DNA of 14,773 nucleotides from an uncultured Fidelibacterota bacterium (GCA_913049525.1 CAJWYZ010000018.1:1-14773); one strand, 5' to 3'. Positions 1 to 7,836 are shown, counted from the stretch's first letter. Notes: generated by a model not told the origin, from the sequence alone. Program-made: numbers and translations.

Positions 1-42
1 GATATTATAGATGATTTAAAACAGGCTTTGGAAAAAGTGTGA
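1..42 (+). CDS. 3' end of an unidentified gene (partial)
   Basis: The first 13 codons visible read DIIDDLKQALEKV and end in TGA at 40-42. The acidic, Leu-rich helix resembles the C-terminal tip of PLP-dependent Cys/Met metabolism enzymes such as cystathionine gamma-synthase, which often end in a similar 'DLIxDLxQAL' helix. Thirteen residues cannot settle this. The gene converges on the minus-strand oxidoreductase whose stop lies at 90-92. That the frame is coding is an inference from the protein-like sequence and its position before a hairpin. Confidence 0.4.
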   Translation, partial: DIIDDLKQALEKV

Positions 43-62
43 TCCTTTAGAAATTATTTGAG

Positions 63-90
63 AACAGCAAATACCATCCTCCTTGCTGTT
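63..90. terminator. hairpin between convergent genes, possible bidirectional terminator
   Basis: An 8-bp perfect inverted repeat, AACAGCAA (63-70) and TTGCTGTT (83-90), encloses a 12-nt loop. It lies between a plus-strand stop at 42 and a minus-strand stop whose first base is at 92, where a terminator serving both genes is expected. There is no clear run of T on either side, so it is not a textbook intrinsic terminator. Confidence 0.35.
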
Positions 91-1676
91 TAAGATGATT
101 TATCTGAAATTTTGCTCATTATGTATTCAGCCATAGCGGTAATGGTCAGACTGGGATTCACACTTAAATTGACAGGGACGATGGATCCATCCACCACATA
201 CAGACCTTTGTATCCATGAATTTCGCCAGTATGGTCAATGACACCTTTCTCCTGGTTTTCAGACATGACACAGCCCCCCAAGATGTGCGCTGTAGATGAT
301 GTATTGAATAATACTTCTGGTAAAATACTGAGAGGTTCTCCATTGACCTTTTTGGCCATTCGTTTTGCAAAATCATTGGCAACAGGAATATAAGAAGGCA
401 CCTTCTTTTCTGTATCGCAATTGGAGTTCATGGATTGTATCCCCAAGCGCCACCATCGTGGTTTATAGTCAAAACGTAAGTAGTTATCAGTTTTTTGCAT
501 AACCAGTAGGATCGTAGTTTTACGAGCCCACCCAAATACGTTCAGGCTTTTCAAAAATTTAACAGGATGCCGTAGTGCAGTTCCAAGAAAATAAATAAAG
601 CGAGGCCAGCGAGGACCATCACCAACCAAAACTGTTGATAAACCTGCCAGCGCATCCTGACCTGCTCCATACCGAACTGTTTCGATATGGGTGTGTTCAT
701 CTGGATATATCCCAGAGGTAATAGCGATACCTTTGGAGTAATTTATTTCCTTTGTGTTTGCTTTCACTCCAACTAAAGCCTCACTGTTCGTTCGTACAAA
801 ATTTCCTAATTGGTCAGAGAGGTTGGGCAGAGAACCCCTGTTTTTACACCGGAGGAGTAGTTTCACAGATCCCATAACACCACCTGAGAAGATCACATTA
901 TCAGCATGATATATTTTAGGAGAACTGAATATTTTTGTAAGCTTTTTAGTTGTAAGACTATAGCCTCTTTTCTGAGAAGGTTTTACATCACGGACTGTGG
1001 TCTCCGGAATGATTTTAACTCCAAGTTGTTCCGCCAGATAGAGATAGTTTTTATCGAGAGTATTTTTTGCTCCGATGCGGCAACCCACCATACAGCCTCC
1101 GCAGAATGTACATCCGGTACGTTCCGGTCCTTTACCGCTGAAATATGGATCGGAAACAGTTACTTTTTCCTTTCCGAAAAATATTCCCACATCATTAATA
1201 TGAAATGTGTCTCCTCTTCCAATATCATTTGCACAGCTTTTTAATAATTCATCAGCATGTGTAGTCATTTTACTGGGTGTAGCTCCAAGCATTTTTTGAG
1301 CTGTTTTATAAAATGGTGCAATTTTTTCCTTCCAGTCTTTTATTCCCCATGCGGGATCATTGAGAACATCATCAGGTGGAATGAGAAGATTGTTGGCATA
1401 GACAAGACTGCCACCCCCAACTCCGGTGCCATGGAAAATAAAAACATCTTTCAATAAGGTCAATGCTTGAATACCGAATAGATACAGTTTCGGAAACCAT
1501 AAATATTTTTTCAAATTCCAGTTTGTTTTTGGGAAATCCTTTGTTTGATATCTTTTCCCCTGTTCAATTACAGCAACCTTGTATCCCTTTTCCGCCAATC
1601 GTAAAGCGGAAACGGAACCACCAAATCCGGATCCAATAATAATATAATCGTAATAAGAGGCCATATTTTTTTCCAT
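90..1676 (-). CDS. GMC-family FAD-dependent oxidoreductase (cholesterol-oxidase-like)
   Basis: The 528-residue protein has the GMC fold. An N-terminal FAD-binding GSGFGG (residues 15-20) follows a hydrophobic strand and precedes the flavin-binding acidic residue in VIEQG. A second glycine-rich GMC segment sits at 83-95 (GTGVGGG). The C-terminal GMC domain ends with conserved His464 (TAHILGGC) and Asn507 (VNPSL), matching the active-site His/Asn pair of cholesterol oxidases. A cluster C189-x2-C192-x2-C195-x3-C199 lies mid-protein; I recall the same Cys-rich segment from actinobacterial and myxobacterial cholesterol-oxidase-like relatives. No export signal is evident. The substrate is probably a sterol-like or other alcohol but cannot be named. 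An internal Met5 is an alternative start; neither start has a strong ribosome site. It is transcribed divergently from the microprotein-patatin cluster, with only 44 nt between them. Confidence 0.9.
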   Translation of the reverse strand: MEKNMASYYDYIIIGSGFGGSVSALRLAEKGYKVAVIEQGKRYQTKDFPKTNWNLKKYLWFPKLYLFGIQALTLLKDVFIFHGTGVGGGSLVYANNLLIPPDDVLNDPAWGIKDWKEKIAPFYKTAQKMLGATPSKMTTHADELLKSCANDIGRGDTFHINDVGIFFGKEKVTVSDPYFSGKGPERTGCTFCGGCMVGCRIGAKNTLDKNYLYLAEQLGVKIIPETTVRDVKPSQKRGYSLTTKKLTKIFSSPKIYHADNVIFSGGVMGSVKLLLRCKNRGSLPNLSDQLGNFVRTNSEALVGVKANTKEINYSKGIAITSGIYPDEHTHIETVRYGAGQDALAGLSTVLVGDGPRWPRFIYFLGTALRHPVKFLKSLNVFGWARKTTILLVMQKTDNYLRFDYKPRWWRLGIQSMNSNCDTEKKVPSYIPVANDFAKRMAKKVNGEPLSILPEVLFNTSSTAHILGGCVMSENQEKGVIDHTGEIHGYKGLYVVDGSIVPVNLSVNPSLTITAMAEYIMSKISDKSS

Positions 1677-1720
1677 AAAAAATTAGGGAAATCCTCTTTA
1701 TCAAAAAAGAATATTAAGTT

Positions 1721-1810
1721 ATGCACCCATTATCAATTCTATTCGTATTCATAATTTCATTCGTAATATTCAGTGTGTTATTTTTGATGAGAAAAGAAAT
1801 CATTAAATGA
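1721..1810 (+). CDS. 29-residue single-span membrane microprotein
   Basis: ATG at 1721 opens a 29-codon frame ending in TGA at 1808-1810, and its ATGA junction overlaps the patatin start at 1807. The peptide starts MHPLSILFVFIISF, continues hydrophobic through about residue 23, and ends in a charged tail RKEIIK. That is the pattern of a single transmembrane helix with a positive-inside C-terminus. I recognise no family. The 4-nt overlap suggests translational coupling to the patatin gene. No clear Shine-Dalgarno sequence precedes it. Chance origin in AT-rich DNA, where random frames tend to be hydrophobic, is a real alternative. Confidence 0.45.
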   Translation: MHPLSILFVFIISFVIFSVLFLMRKEIIK

Positions 1811-2742
1811 AATCAGGAGAAAAGAAAATCGGACTTGCACTTGGCAGCGGTGCTGCAAGAGGATGGGCACACATTGGTGTTCTCAAAGCATTGGAGGAAG
1901 CAAACATTCCTGTTCATTTGATTGCTGGAGCGAGCATTGGATCCTATGTTGGTGCAGTGTATTCCGGAGGGGGATTTGACAGTCTGAAAGAATTTGCACT
2001 GTCAATGGATAGGAAAAAATTCTTATCCTATATTGATGTTGTGTTTCCGCGCTCTGGTTTAATAAACGGAAAAAATGCAACAAAATTGTATTCAATGCAC
2101 TCAAGTATTATGAGATTTGAAAATTTGCCTATTCCTGTAAAAATGGTCGCAACAGATATGAACACTGGAGACAAATTAATATTGGATGAAGGAAATATTC
2201 CCGAAGCAATTCGTGCCAGTTGTTCAATTCCCGGAATTATCACTCCGGTTAAAATGCGAAACCGATGGATTATTGATGGTGGGTTGATAGATCCTGTCCC
2301 TGTTTCTGTAGTAAAGTCCATGGGAGCACAATGTGTTATTGCAGTTGACTTAAATTCTGGAGTAATCAATAAACAAAAAAAGAAGGAAAAAGAAATAAAT
2401 AATAAACCAAACAGAAAACAGGGATTAGCAGAAAAAAACGAGGTGATAAATCAATTGTTTTCAAAATATGATCAAGCCGGGAAATTGATGAGAAATAAAC
2501 TGAATCAGTGGTTTAAACAATCGGAATCCAGTCCGCATATAATTAATATTATTGGATCATCAATTAGTATTATGCAGGAACAAATTACAAAGAAAAATTT
2601 GGAGATTGATCCTCCAGATATACTGATTCAACCTCAATTGCCTGAAGTTAAAATGTTCGATTTTGATCAGGCAGAGAAATCAATAAATGAAGGGTTTAAT
2701 TGTACTATGGAGAAAATTGAGAGTATAAAGAACCTGATGTAA
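1807..2742 (+). CDS. patatin-like phospholipase (RssA/YchK family)
   Basis: The 311-residue protein carries every hallmark of bacterial patatins: the oxyanion loop [12 protein letters not shown] (13-24), the nucleophile elbow G-A-S-I-G with Ser43, and the second catalytic residue Asp157 in the DGG motif. This Ser-Asp dyad hydrolyses acyl esters of phospholipids or related lipids. There is no signal peptide, so it should act in the cytoplasm or on the inner face of the membrane. A Lys/Asn-rich low-complexity stretch around residues 191-215 interrupts the region after the catalytic core. Length is close to the RssA family norm. Its start overlaps the stop of the upstream membrane microprotein, and msrB follows 19 nt after its stop, so it is probably part of one transcript with msrB and the peroxiredoxin gene. 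The true substrate is unknown. Confidence 0.92.
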   Translation: MKSGEKKIGLALGSGAARGWAHIGVLKALEEANIPVHLIAGASIGSYVGAVYSGGGFDSLKEFALSMDRKKFLSYIDVVFPRSGLINGKNATKLYSMHSSIMRFENLPIPVKMVATDMNTGDKLILDEGNIPEAIRASCSIPGIITPVKMRNRWIIDGGLIDPVPVSVVKSMGAQCVIAVDLNSGVINKQKKKEKEINNKPNRKQGLAEKNEVINQLFSKYDQAGKLMRNKLNQWFKQSESSPHIINIIGSSISIMQEQITKKNLEIDPPDILIQPQLPEVKMFDFDQAEKSINEGFNCTMEKIESIKNLM

Positions 2743-2761
2743 AATATTTGAACAATTGACT

Positions 2762-3274
2762 ATGAGTAATATTTTTTATAGGACGTTAATATTACCTTTG
2801 TATTTAAGTTTCATTCAAATTAATCTTTTAGCACAAACAGGAGAAGCAATGAATAGCGCAATTAAAAAAATAGTGAAATCAGATGAAGAATGGAAATGTG
2901 ATTTGACTAAGGAGGAATTTTATATATTAAGAGAAAAAGGTACCGAGCGTGCTTTTGCCGGAGAGTATAATAAAAATAAAGAACCCGGTAATTATGTCTG
3001 TGCAGGATGTAGCTCCTTATTATTCTCATCAGAAAAAAAATATGATTCAGGTAGTGGCTGGCCCAGTTTTTGGGAACCAGCTGAGGAAACGAATATTATT
3101 TCGAAGTTAGATAGTAGTTTGGGAAGAATAAGAACTGAAGCTCTTTGCGCCAATTGCGGGGGACATTTGGGGCACGTATTCAATGATGGTCCCGATCCTA
3201 CGGGTCTTCGTTACTGCATCAACAGCGGAGCTCTTCATTTCCAAAAGGAAAAGTCTCCAGATAATATCAAATGA
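2762..3274 (+). CDS. msrB: peptide-methionine (R)-S-oxide reductase MsrB, probably exported
   Basis: MsrB reduces the R epimer of methionine sulfoxide in proteins. Read from ATG 2762 the product has 170 residues. A leader of about 29 residues (hydrophobic LILPLYLSF, then INLLAQT) resembles a signal peptide. The MsrB domain follows from about residue 30. The zinc site is two CxxC pairs, C80-AG-C83 and C129-AN-C132. The catalytic Cys152 lies in RYCINS, and the SGSGWPSF and GHVFNDGP motifs are present. A frame-compatible TTG at 2756 is a weaker start. An internal ATG at 2849 has AGGAG five nt upstream and would give a 141-residue cytoplasmic form that begins where ordinary MsrB proteins begin. 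The gene ends 10 nt before the peroxiredoxin start. Family identity is certain; localisation is inferred. Confidence 0.95.
   Translation: MSNIFYRTLILPLYLSFIQINLLAQTGEAMNSAIKKIVKSDEEWKCDLTKEEFYILREKGTERAFAGEYNKNKEPGNYVCAGCSSLLFSSEKKYDSGSGWPSFWEPAEETNIISKLDSSLGRIRTEALCANCGGHLGHVFNDGPDPTGLRYCINSGALHFQKEKSPDNIK
2839..2843 (+). promoter_or_regulatory. internal Shine-Dalgarno before alternative msrB start
   Basis: AGGAG lies five nt upstream of the in-frame ATG at 2849. It is the best ribosome site in the cluster, whereas the upstream ATG at 2762 has none. It would allow a leaderless, cytoplasmic MsrB of 141 residues. It also lies inside the codons for the end of the putative signal peptide (QTGEA), so it could be coincidental. 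Confidence 0.45.
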
Positions 3275-3284
3275 ATTATCTGGA

Positions 3285-3791
3285 ATGGATTACTTTCCAA
3301 AAGTGGTAATGGTTTTTATTTTGTCAGGAATTTTTTCAAATACAAATGTCGAATTAAAAGTTGGTGAATCTGCGCCTGTTTTTTCTTTAAAAGATCAGGA
3401 TGGTGCCATTCATAAGTTATCAGATTATCGGGGGAAACAGGTCGTAATTTATTTTTTCCCCAAGGCTGGAACACCTGGGTGAATTAAAGAAGCATGCGGG
3501 TTCCGCAATGCATATTTTGAGTTTGAAAAACAGGGAATAATCGTATTTGGAATAAGTTATGATTCCCAAAAAACACTCAAGAAATTTAAAGAAAATTATA
3601 ATATTCCTTTTTTCTTTTTGTCCGATAGAAAAAAAGTTGTTTCAAAACAATATGGTACAAAAGGATTTCTTTTCCCAAGAAGAAAGACGTTTGTAATTGA
3701 CAAAAACGGGAAATTGAGGAAGATATTTAATAACGTAGATGTCCATAATCACGCTACAGAAATTCTGAAACTATTTTCAAACGAAAATTAA
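3285..3791 (+). CDS. selenocysteine-containing Bcp-type peroxiredoxin, in-frame UGA at Sec66
   Basis: This 1-Cys/atypical 2-Cys peroxiredoxin of the Bcp/PrxQ class should reduce hydroperoxides. The frame opens at ATG 3285, reads a hydrophobic leader ([12 protein letters not shown]) and the Prx N-domain ([15 protein letters not shown]), then meets TGA at 3480-3482. That codon is the peroxidatic position of PxxxTxxC: P59-KAG-T63-PG-U66. The next residues, IKEACGFR, keep the resolving Cys71 at +5 as in Bcp. The frame then continues intact with family features (FGISYDS, FFFLSDR, QYGTKGF, RKTFVID) to TAA 3789-3791, giving 168 residues counting Sec. A SECIS-like hairpin lies at 3492-3511. The gene starts 10 nt after msrB, which ends in TGA, so UGA still works as stop here. 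A start at ATG 3309 is possible. The alternative is a nonsense mutation or a TGC/TGA read error. Recoding is strongly favoured but not proven. Confidence 0.85.
3492..3511 (+). promoter_or_regulatory. SECIS-like hairpin for UGA recoding
   Basis: The mRNA can fold into GCAU (3492-3495) pairing with AUGC (3508-3511), a bulged A at 3507, then GCGG (3496-3499) pairing with CCGC (3503-3506), with apical loop GUU (3500-3502). The loop starts 17 nt after the UGA. Bacterial SECIS elements lie inside the coding region just downstream of UGA and carry a conserved G in a small apical loop, which fits. The upper stem partly follows from the codons of the conserved A-C-G-F-R residues, so the fold alone is not proof. 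Confidence 0.65.
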
Positions 3792-3880
3792 ATAATTTAT
3801 ATCTGAGAGCAAACTTTCCGGGAAACTTAATTTTTATCAGTAAGTTCAATTCATGAGTTCAAATATCTAATAGCATCGGA

Positions 3881-6310
3881 ATGAAGTACATAAAAGTATT
3901 AGTAATATTTCCATTACTTTCTCTGTTAATTGGGGCGAGTATTTCTGGTTTTATCCGGGACAAAAACAATGGTGAGCCATTAGCATATACAAATATAATT
4001 CTTCTTGAAAATGATATTGGGACTGCAGCTGATGTAAGTGGGTATTATATCTTCCCAATTGTTGATGATGGCAAACACACTATGAGAATCATGATGATTG
4101 GTTACAAAACATTGGAACGGGAAATAACTGTTCAGGATATAAATTTACGAATTGACATAGAACTGGAGCCAACTGCTTTGGATTTTGATCAAGTCACTGT
4201 TTCAGCTGAACGAATGCGGTTTGAAAAGCGTGTGGATATCAGCAGAATGAACCTCACCAATAGAGAAATTCGCAGGGCTCCTGCGTTCATTGAAGCGGAC
4301 ATATTCCGAACTCTGCAGTTTTTACCCAGTGTGAGTGCCAGCAATGATTTTAATGCTGCCTTAATTGTAAGAGGAGGAAGCCCTGATGAAAATCTCATTC
4401 TGCTGGATGGTACAGAAATATACAATCCCTATCATATTGGCGGAGTGTTTTCTACTTTTAATGCAGATATGATTTCTGATTCTGAGTTTCTGGCGGGCGG
4501 TTTCCCTTCAAAATATGGAGGCCGGCTTTCATCGGTTCTTAATATAACAGCAAGAGAGGGAGATTCAAAAAATGGACGCCTTCCAGATTCCCTGTATATA
4601 TATGATGTGGAGGTAGACTGGCCATGGAATTGGAATTCACGGAAAAGAAAAAATAATTTGAAAAAATATTGGGATTTTAGTAAGGGGTCAGGGAATATTA
4701 GTCTCTTATCAGCCAAGTTTCTGGCTGAGGGGGCACTGTATAACGGTTCATGGATGATATCAGGAAGACGGACGTATTTTGACAAGTTTGTTTCACTCTA
4801 TTATGATTATAGGGATGAAGAGGAGCCCGGCAACTATTATTTTTGGGATACTCATATAAAAATGAAGACATCAATCAACCAAAACAACCAGCTTATATAC
4901 AGTCAATTTTCAGGCAAAGATAATTTAGCTCTGGGTCTGGAAGGATTGGCCAACATTGATTTTGATTGGGACTGGGGGAACCGCACACAAAACCTTAGTT
5001 GGAGATACATTCCAAACAGTAATTATATCGTAACCACAAGGTTGTCAAAAACACAATATAATTTTGATGTTGATTTTGAGATTGATTTTAATCCAAGCAC
5101 AGGTACGGCTGATACAAGTACAACTGATTTATCATCAGGATCTACAGATCTTGATTTATTTCTGGATAACCTTGTTGAAGATGTCGATCTAAATCAAAAT
5201 ATTAAATTTATTATTACTGATGATATTTCATTTGATGCGGGCTGGCAGATTAAGAATCTTAATCTAGATTACAAGGAAATTTTTTCAGGTCAACAGGTCA
5301 CCAGCATACAGTCACAGCCGAAGATTTACAGTAGTTTTATTAATATGACCCTAAAGACAAGCCCATTGCTTTACATTAATCCGGGAATTAGAGTATCAAA
5401 ATACAATAGGTATGATAAAATGCTCATAAACCCAACACTTGGAATAAAATTTAATCCCATTTCAGATCTTGCCCTGAAGGCCAGTGTTGGAAGGTACTCT
5501 CAGTTTTTGTTTACTGTGAATCAGGAAAATGAATTGCTGAGAATAGTTGATTTCTGGCAACCAATTCCTGATGGTGAAAAGCCTCAAGAGGCTGACCATT
5601 TGATTCTTGGAGGTGAGTATTGGATCAGCACCGGAAACACAATATCTCTGGAAACATATTATAAATCTTATTCCAGCATTTACGATCTTAATCCTGCGCC
5701 TGATTACGCCAATATTGAAGAAACATTTTCCCTCTCTGGAACAGCTGAAGCATATGGTGTAGAATTCCTGTATCGTTTCAATAAAAATAAGTTGAGCGGA
5801 TGGGTCAGTTATGCCTTTTCAAATATCAGAAGATCAGTGGATTTAAATTCGGATACAATTCTTGATAAAGACAAAGAAATATACCCTGCAAAATATGATA
5901 AGCCTCATACATTTAACTCATTACTGAGCTATCAAATCAATGAAAAATATTTTCTGGGACTGAGTGCGACATTTGGATCCGGGCAAACCTATACACCTGT
6001 AATAGGAAAAGTGCATCAGGGAGGGGTGCGAGCATATGGGAGCTTGGAAAATCCATATAGCAATTTCGGTAATATTTATGGGGTCCGAAATGGAGCTCGG
6101 TATCCCAATTATTTCAGGACTGATATCAGCCTGGGGAGAAAATCTAAAGTTTTTGGTTTAGACGGTGAGTTAAAATTTCAAGTGATTAACATAACCAATC
6201 ATTATAATGTTCTTCTCTACCTGTGGGATCACAAGGCCTCACCTTCAAAAGTGGAAGCGTACAGCATGTTTCCTATAATTTTAACCTTTGGCTGGGAATT
6301 TAAGATATAA
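3881..6310 (+). CDS. TonB-dependent outer-membrane receptor with carboxypeptidase-regulatory N-domain
   Basis: The 809-residue protein begins with a signal peptide (residues 1 to about 20, VIFPLLSLLIGAS). A carboxypeptidase-regulatory-like beta-sandwich follows (about 21-105; GFIRDKNNGEPLAYTNI, DVSGYY, IGYKTLE). The TonB plug spans about 120-225 (RTLQFLPSV, VRGGSPDENLILLDGTEIY, GGFPSKYGGRLSS). The rest is a 22-strand-type beta-barrel rich in alternating aromatic and polar residues, ending FGWEFKI. Such receptors import large or scarce ligands across the outer membrane using TonB energy; the ligand is not predictable here. It lacks a SusD partner. Instead its TAA overlaps the ATG of a lipoprotein gene by one nt (TAATG), implying coupled translation and a receptor-lipoprotein complex. 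The 89-nt gap after the peroxiredoxin gene may hold its own promoter. Confidence 0.93.
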   Translation: MKYIKVLVIFPLLSLLIGASISGFIRDKNNGEPLAYTNIILLENDIGTAADVSGYYIFPIVDDGKHTMRIMMIGYKTLEREITVQDINLRIDIELEPTALDFDQVTVSAERMRFEKRVDISRMNLTNREIRRAPAFIEADIFRTLQFLPSVSASNDFNAALIVRGGSPDENLILLDGTEIYNPYHIGGVFSTFNADMISDSEFLAGGFPSKYGGRLSSVLNITAREGDSKNGRLPDSLYIYDVEVDWPWNWNSRKRKNNLKKYWDFSKGSGNISLLSAKFLAEGALYNGSWMISGRRTYFDKFVSLYYDYRDEEEPGNYYFWDTHIKMKTSINQNNQLIYSQFSGKDNLALGLEGLANIDFDWDWGNRTQNLSWRYIPNSNYIVTTRLSKTQYNFDVDFEIDFNPSTGTADTSTTDLSSGSTDLDLFLDNLVEDVDLNQNIKFIITDDISFDAGWQIKNLNLDYKEIFSGQQVTSIQSQPKIYSSFINMTLKTSPLLYINPGIRVSKYNRYDKMLINPTLGIKFNPISDLALKASVGRYSQFLFTVNQENELLRIVDFWQPIPDGEKPQEADHLILGGEYWISTGNTISLETYYKSYSSIYDLNPAPDYANIEETFSLSGTAEAYGVEFLYRFNKNKLSGWVSYAFSNIRRSVDLNSDTILDKDKEIYPAKYDKPHTFNSLLSYQINEKYFLGLSATFGSGQTYTPVIGKVHQGGVRAYGSLENPYSNFGNIYGVRNGARYPNYFRTDISLGRKSKVFGLDGELKFQVINITNHYNVLLYLWDHKASPSKVEAYSMFPIILTFGWEFKI

Positions 6311-7836
6311 TGAAAAAATATCACCTTTTATTACTTATTATTTTACTGGGTTGTAGACAAGAACTGGATATTTCAGAATTTTCATTCAATTTTTCAAGTT
6401 ATGTCCCAGAACTCAGGATTGAAGCATTGATATTACCACATGATGCAACTGCTATAGTTAGAATCGATAAATCCTTTTTAATTAATGATACTGAATTATA
6501 TGATTGCAGAGATAATGATTTTGGATATATATCTGAAGATTCATGTCAAACAATTGATGGTGCATTCTGGCATGGTGATGAAAATGACATGGTAGCTGAT
6601 TGCGGTGACTGGAACCCGTTCATTCATGATTTAGGCTCGGATGGTATAGAATCAACTGATAATAATTCTGATGGAGATTATGAAGACTTTGGAGATATTG
6701 CTCCAGATGAAGACGGAACTGAAAATAATGGTATTCCAGATTGTGATGAACCGAATATGGATAGTTACACTGAAATATTGCCAAGCATTCATGACTCAAC
6801 TTGCACGGTGTCAATAATAAAGACAAGTATTGATGGCACTGAAGATTTATGTAGTTTTTTCTTCGAAGATGCTGCTGGATACTTTTTTAATAATATGTAT
6901 ACAGGTGATAAGTCCAATCCTATTTTTGATAATATTGAAACTGTCACTTATGGTGCATATATCCCAGATTCTAATTGCGGTGAAGACTATTGGACTGATT
7001 ACTCTGCTGAGTATAGTTTTTATGCAGATTGTAGTGCCTCTGGATTTGGTATTATTGAATCAGAAGAACCCATTACTATTTCAAAACCAGTTGTCTTTAT
7101 TTCAGAAAATGATGTTGAAGATATTAAAAGTTGCGATGATTATGACTGTCTAGTATCTTCCACCTCAATTAATTTTCAGGAAGATTCTCTATATTTTGGG
7201 CGTTATTCTTTAGACCAAAAAATTAGATGGGCCAGCATATTGCCAGATGTAACATTTCAGGTTGTGCAGTATATGTTTGATAGGGGGAATAATGAATACA
7301 AATATTATCATAGTCATGCTGGATTTAGCCCTCCGGAATTTCAGTTTAATGATGTTGCAATTAGTGAAGAAACTATAGTGACTGAATTTTATGATGGTGA
7401 AGGAAACGGGGAATGGGATGATGAAGAAATTTATGCAGATGAAAATGAAAATGGTCAATGGGATGAAGGGGAGTATTTTATTGACACAGGAGATACTATT
7501 CCTGAGGTTGATACATATTATTATGAAATTTTTACTTTTTCAGATAGTTATAGAAATTATTATTTCCACTATCAATTGTACCTTGATGATCCAGAACGAA
7601 CAAACCTGCGTGATGAGGAAAGTAATCCTGTAATGGGGGCATTTGGCTCCATGACGTCTGAAAAAATACATTTCAGAATTATAGATTGCACGATACATGG
7701 ACCATCCGATTGTGAAAATACTGAGATAACCAAATCAGTATGTGAATGGAATGAAAATATTTCCCTTCAACCTTGTGTTGATTATGAGGGTCCTATTTGC
7801 TTGCCTGTCGATTTTTCAACTGAATATTGTGAGTAA
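6310..7836 (+). CDS. Cys- and Asp/Glu-rich surface lipoprotein, TonB-receptor partner (DUF4249-like)
   Basis: The 508-residue protein has a lipoprotein signal MKKYHLLLLIILLGC with lipidated Cys15. The mature start (ELRIEALILPHDATAIVRIDKS) and a C-terminal part with NPVMGAFGSMTSEK recall DUF4249-type lipoproteins encoded next to TonB receptors in FCB bacteria; this family call is tentative. Inserted after residue about 60 is a strongly acidic, Cys-containing segment to about 150, rich in DND, DGD and DEDG patterns typical of calcium-binding loops. Two tandem 15-residue acidic repeats occur at 362-391 (DGEGNGEWD, then DENENGQWDEGE). There are 16 Cys besides the lipid Cys, which suggests disulfides outside the cytoplasm. 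It is coupled to the receptor gene by a one-nt overlap and probably sits on the outer membrane as its accessory ligand binder. Confidence 0.88.
   Translation: MKKYHLLLLIILLGCRQELDISEFSFNFSSYVPELRIEALILPHDATAIVRIDKSFLINDTELYDCRDNDFGYISEDSCQTIDGAFWHGDENDMVADCGDWNPFIHDLGSDGIESTDNNSDGDYEDFGDIAPDEDGTENNGIPDCDEPNMDSYTEILPSIHDSTCTVSIIKTSIDGTEDLCSFFFEDAAGYFFNNMYTGDKSNPIFDNIETVTYGAYIPDSNCGEDYWTDYSAEYSFYADCSASGFGIIESEEPITISKPVVFISENDVEDIKSCDDYDCLVSSTSINFQEDSLYFGRYSLDQKIRWASILPDVTFQVVQYMFDRGNNEYKYYHSHAGFSPPEFQFNDVAISEETIVTEFYDGEGNGEWDDEEIYADENENGQWDEGEYFIDTGDTIPEVDTYYYEIFTFSDSYRNYYFHYQLYLDDPERTNLRDEESNPVMGAFGSMTSEKIHFRIIDCTIHGPSDCENTEITKSVCEWNENISLQPCVDYEGPICLPVDFSTEYCE

Noticed and set aside
3183..3482. 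A 99-residue frame running from inside msrB to the TGA at 3480, as a stand-alone gene
   Set aside because: Its first third is an out-of-frame shadow of msrB. The real start is ATG 3285 and the product continues through the UGA.
3480..3482. Peroxiredoxin as a plain pseudogene, or UGA reassigned to an ordinary amino acid throughout the genome
   Set aside because: The remaining frame shows no other lesion and the UGA is at the one position where Sec is functionally expected. The msrB gene and the partial gene at the left edge end in TGA, which argues against global reassignment. A read error remains possible.
3811..3827. TTTCC/GGAAA inverted repeat between the peroxiredoxin and receptor genes as a terminator
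   Set aside because: The loop is too small for a full stem and a mismatch interrupts it; stability would be low despite the T-rich sequence that follows.
4432..4785. A 117-residue minus-strand frame opposite the TonB receptor
   Set aside because: It lies antisense to the conserved plug domain, has no recognisable motif, and the sense frame explains the sequence.
6830..7153. A 107-residue plus-strand frame inside the lipoprotein gene
   Set aside because: It is a hydrophobic shadow frame of the Asp/Glu-rich coding sequence with no independent ribosome site or family features.
7383..7480. Tandem DNA repeat or mobile element in the lipoprotein gene
   Set aside because: The repetition is at the protein level (two 15-residue acidic repeats) and is short; there are no terminal repeats or transposase.
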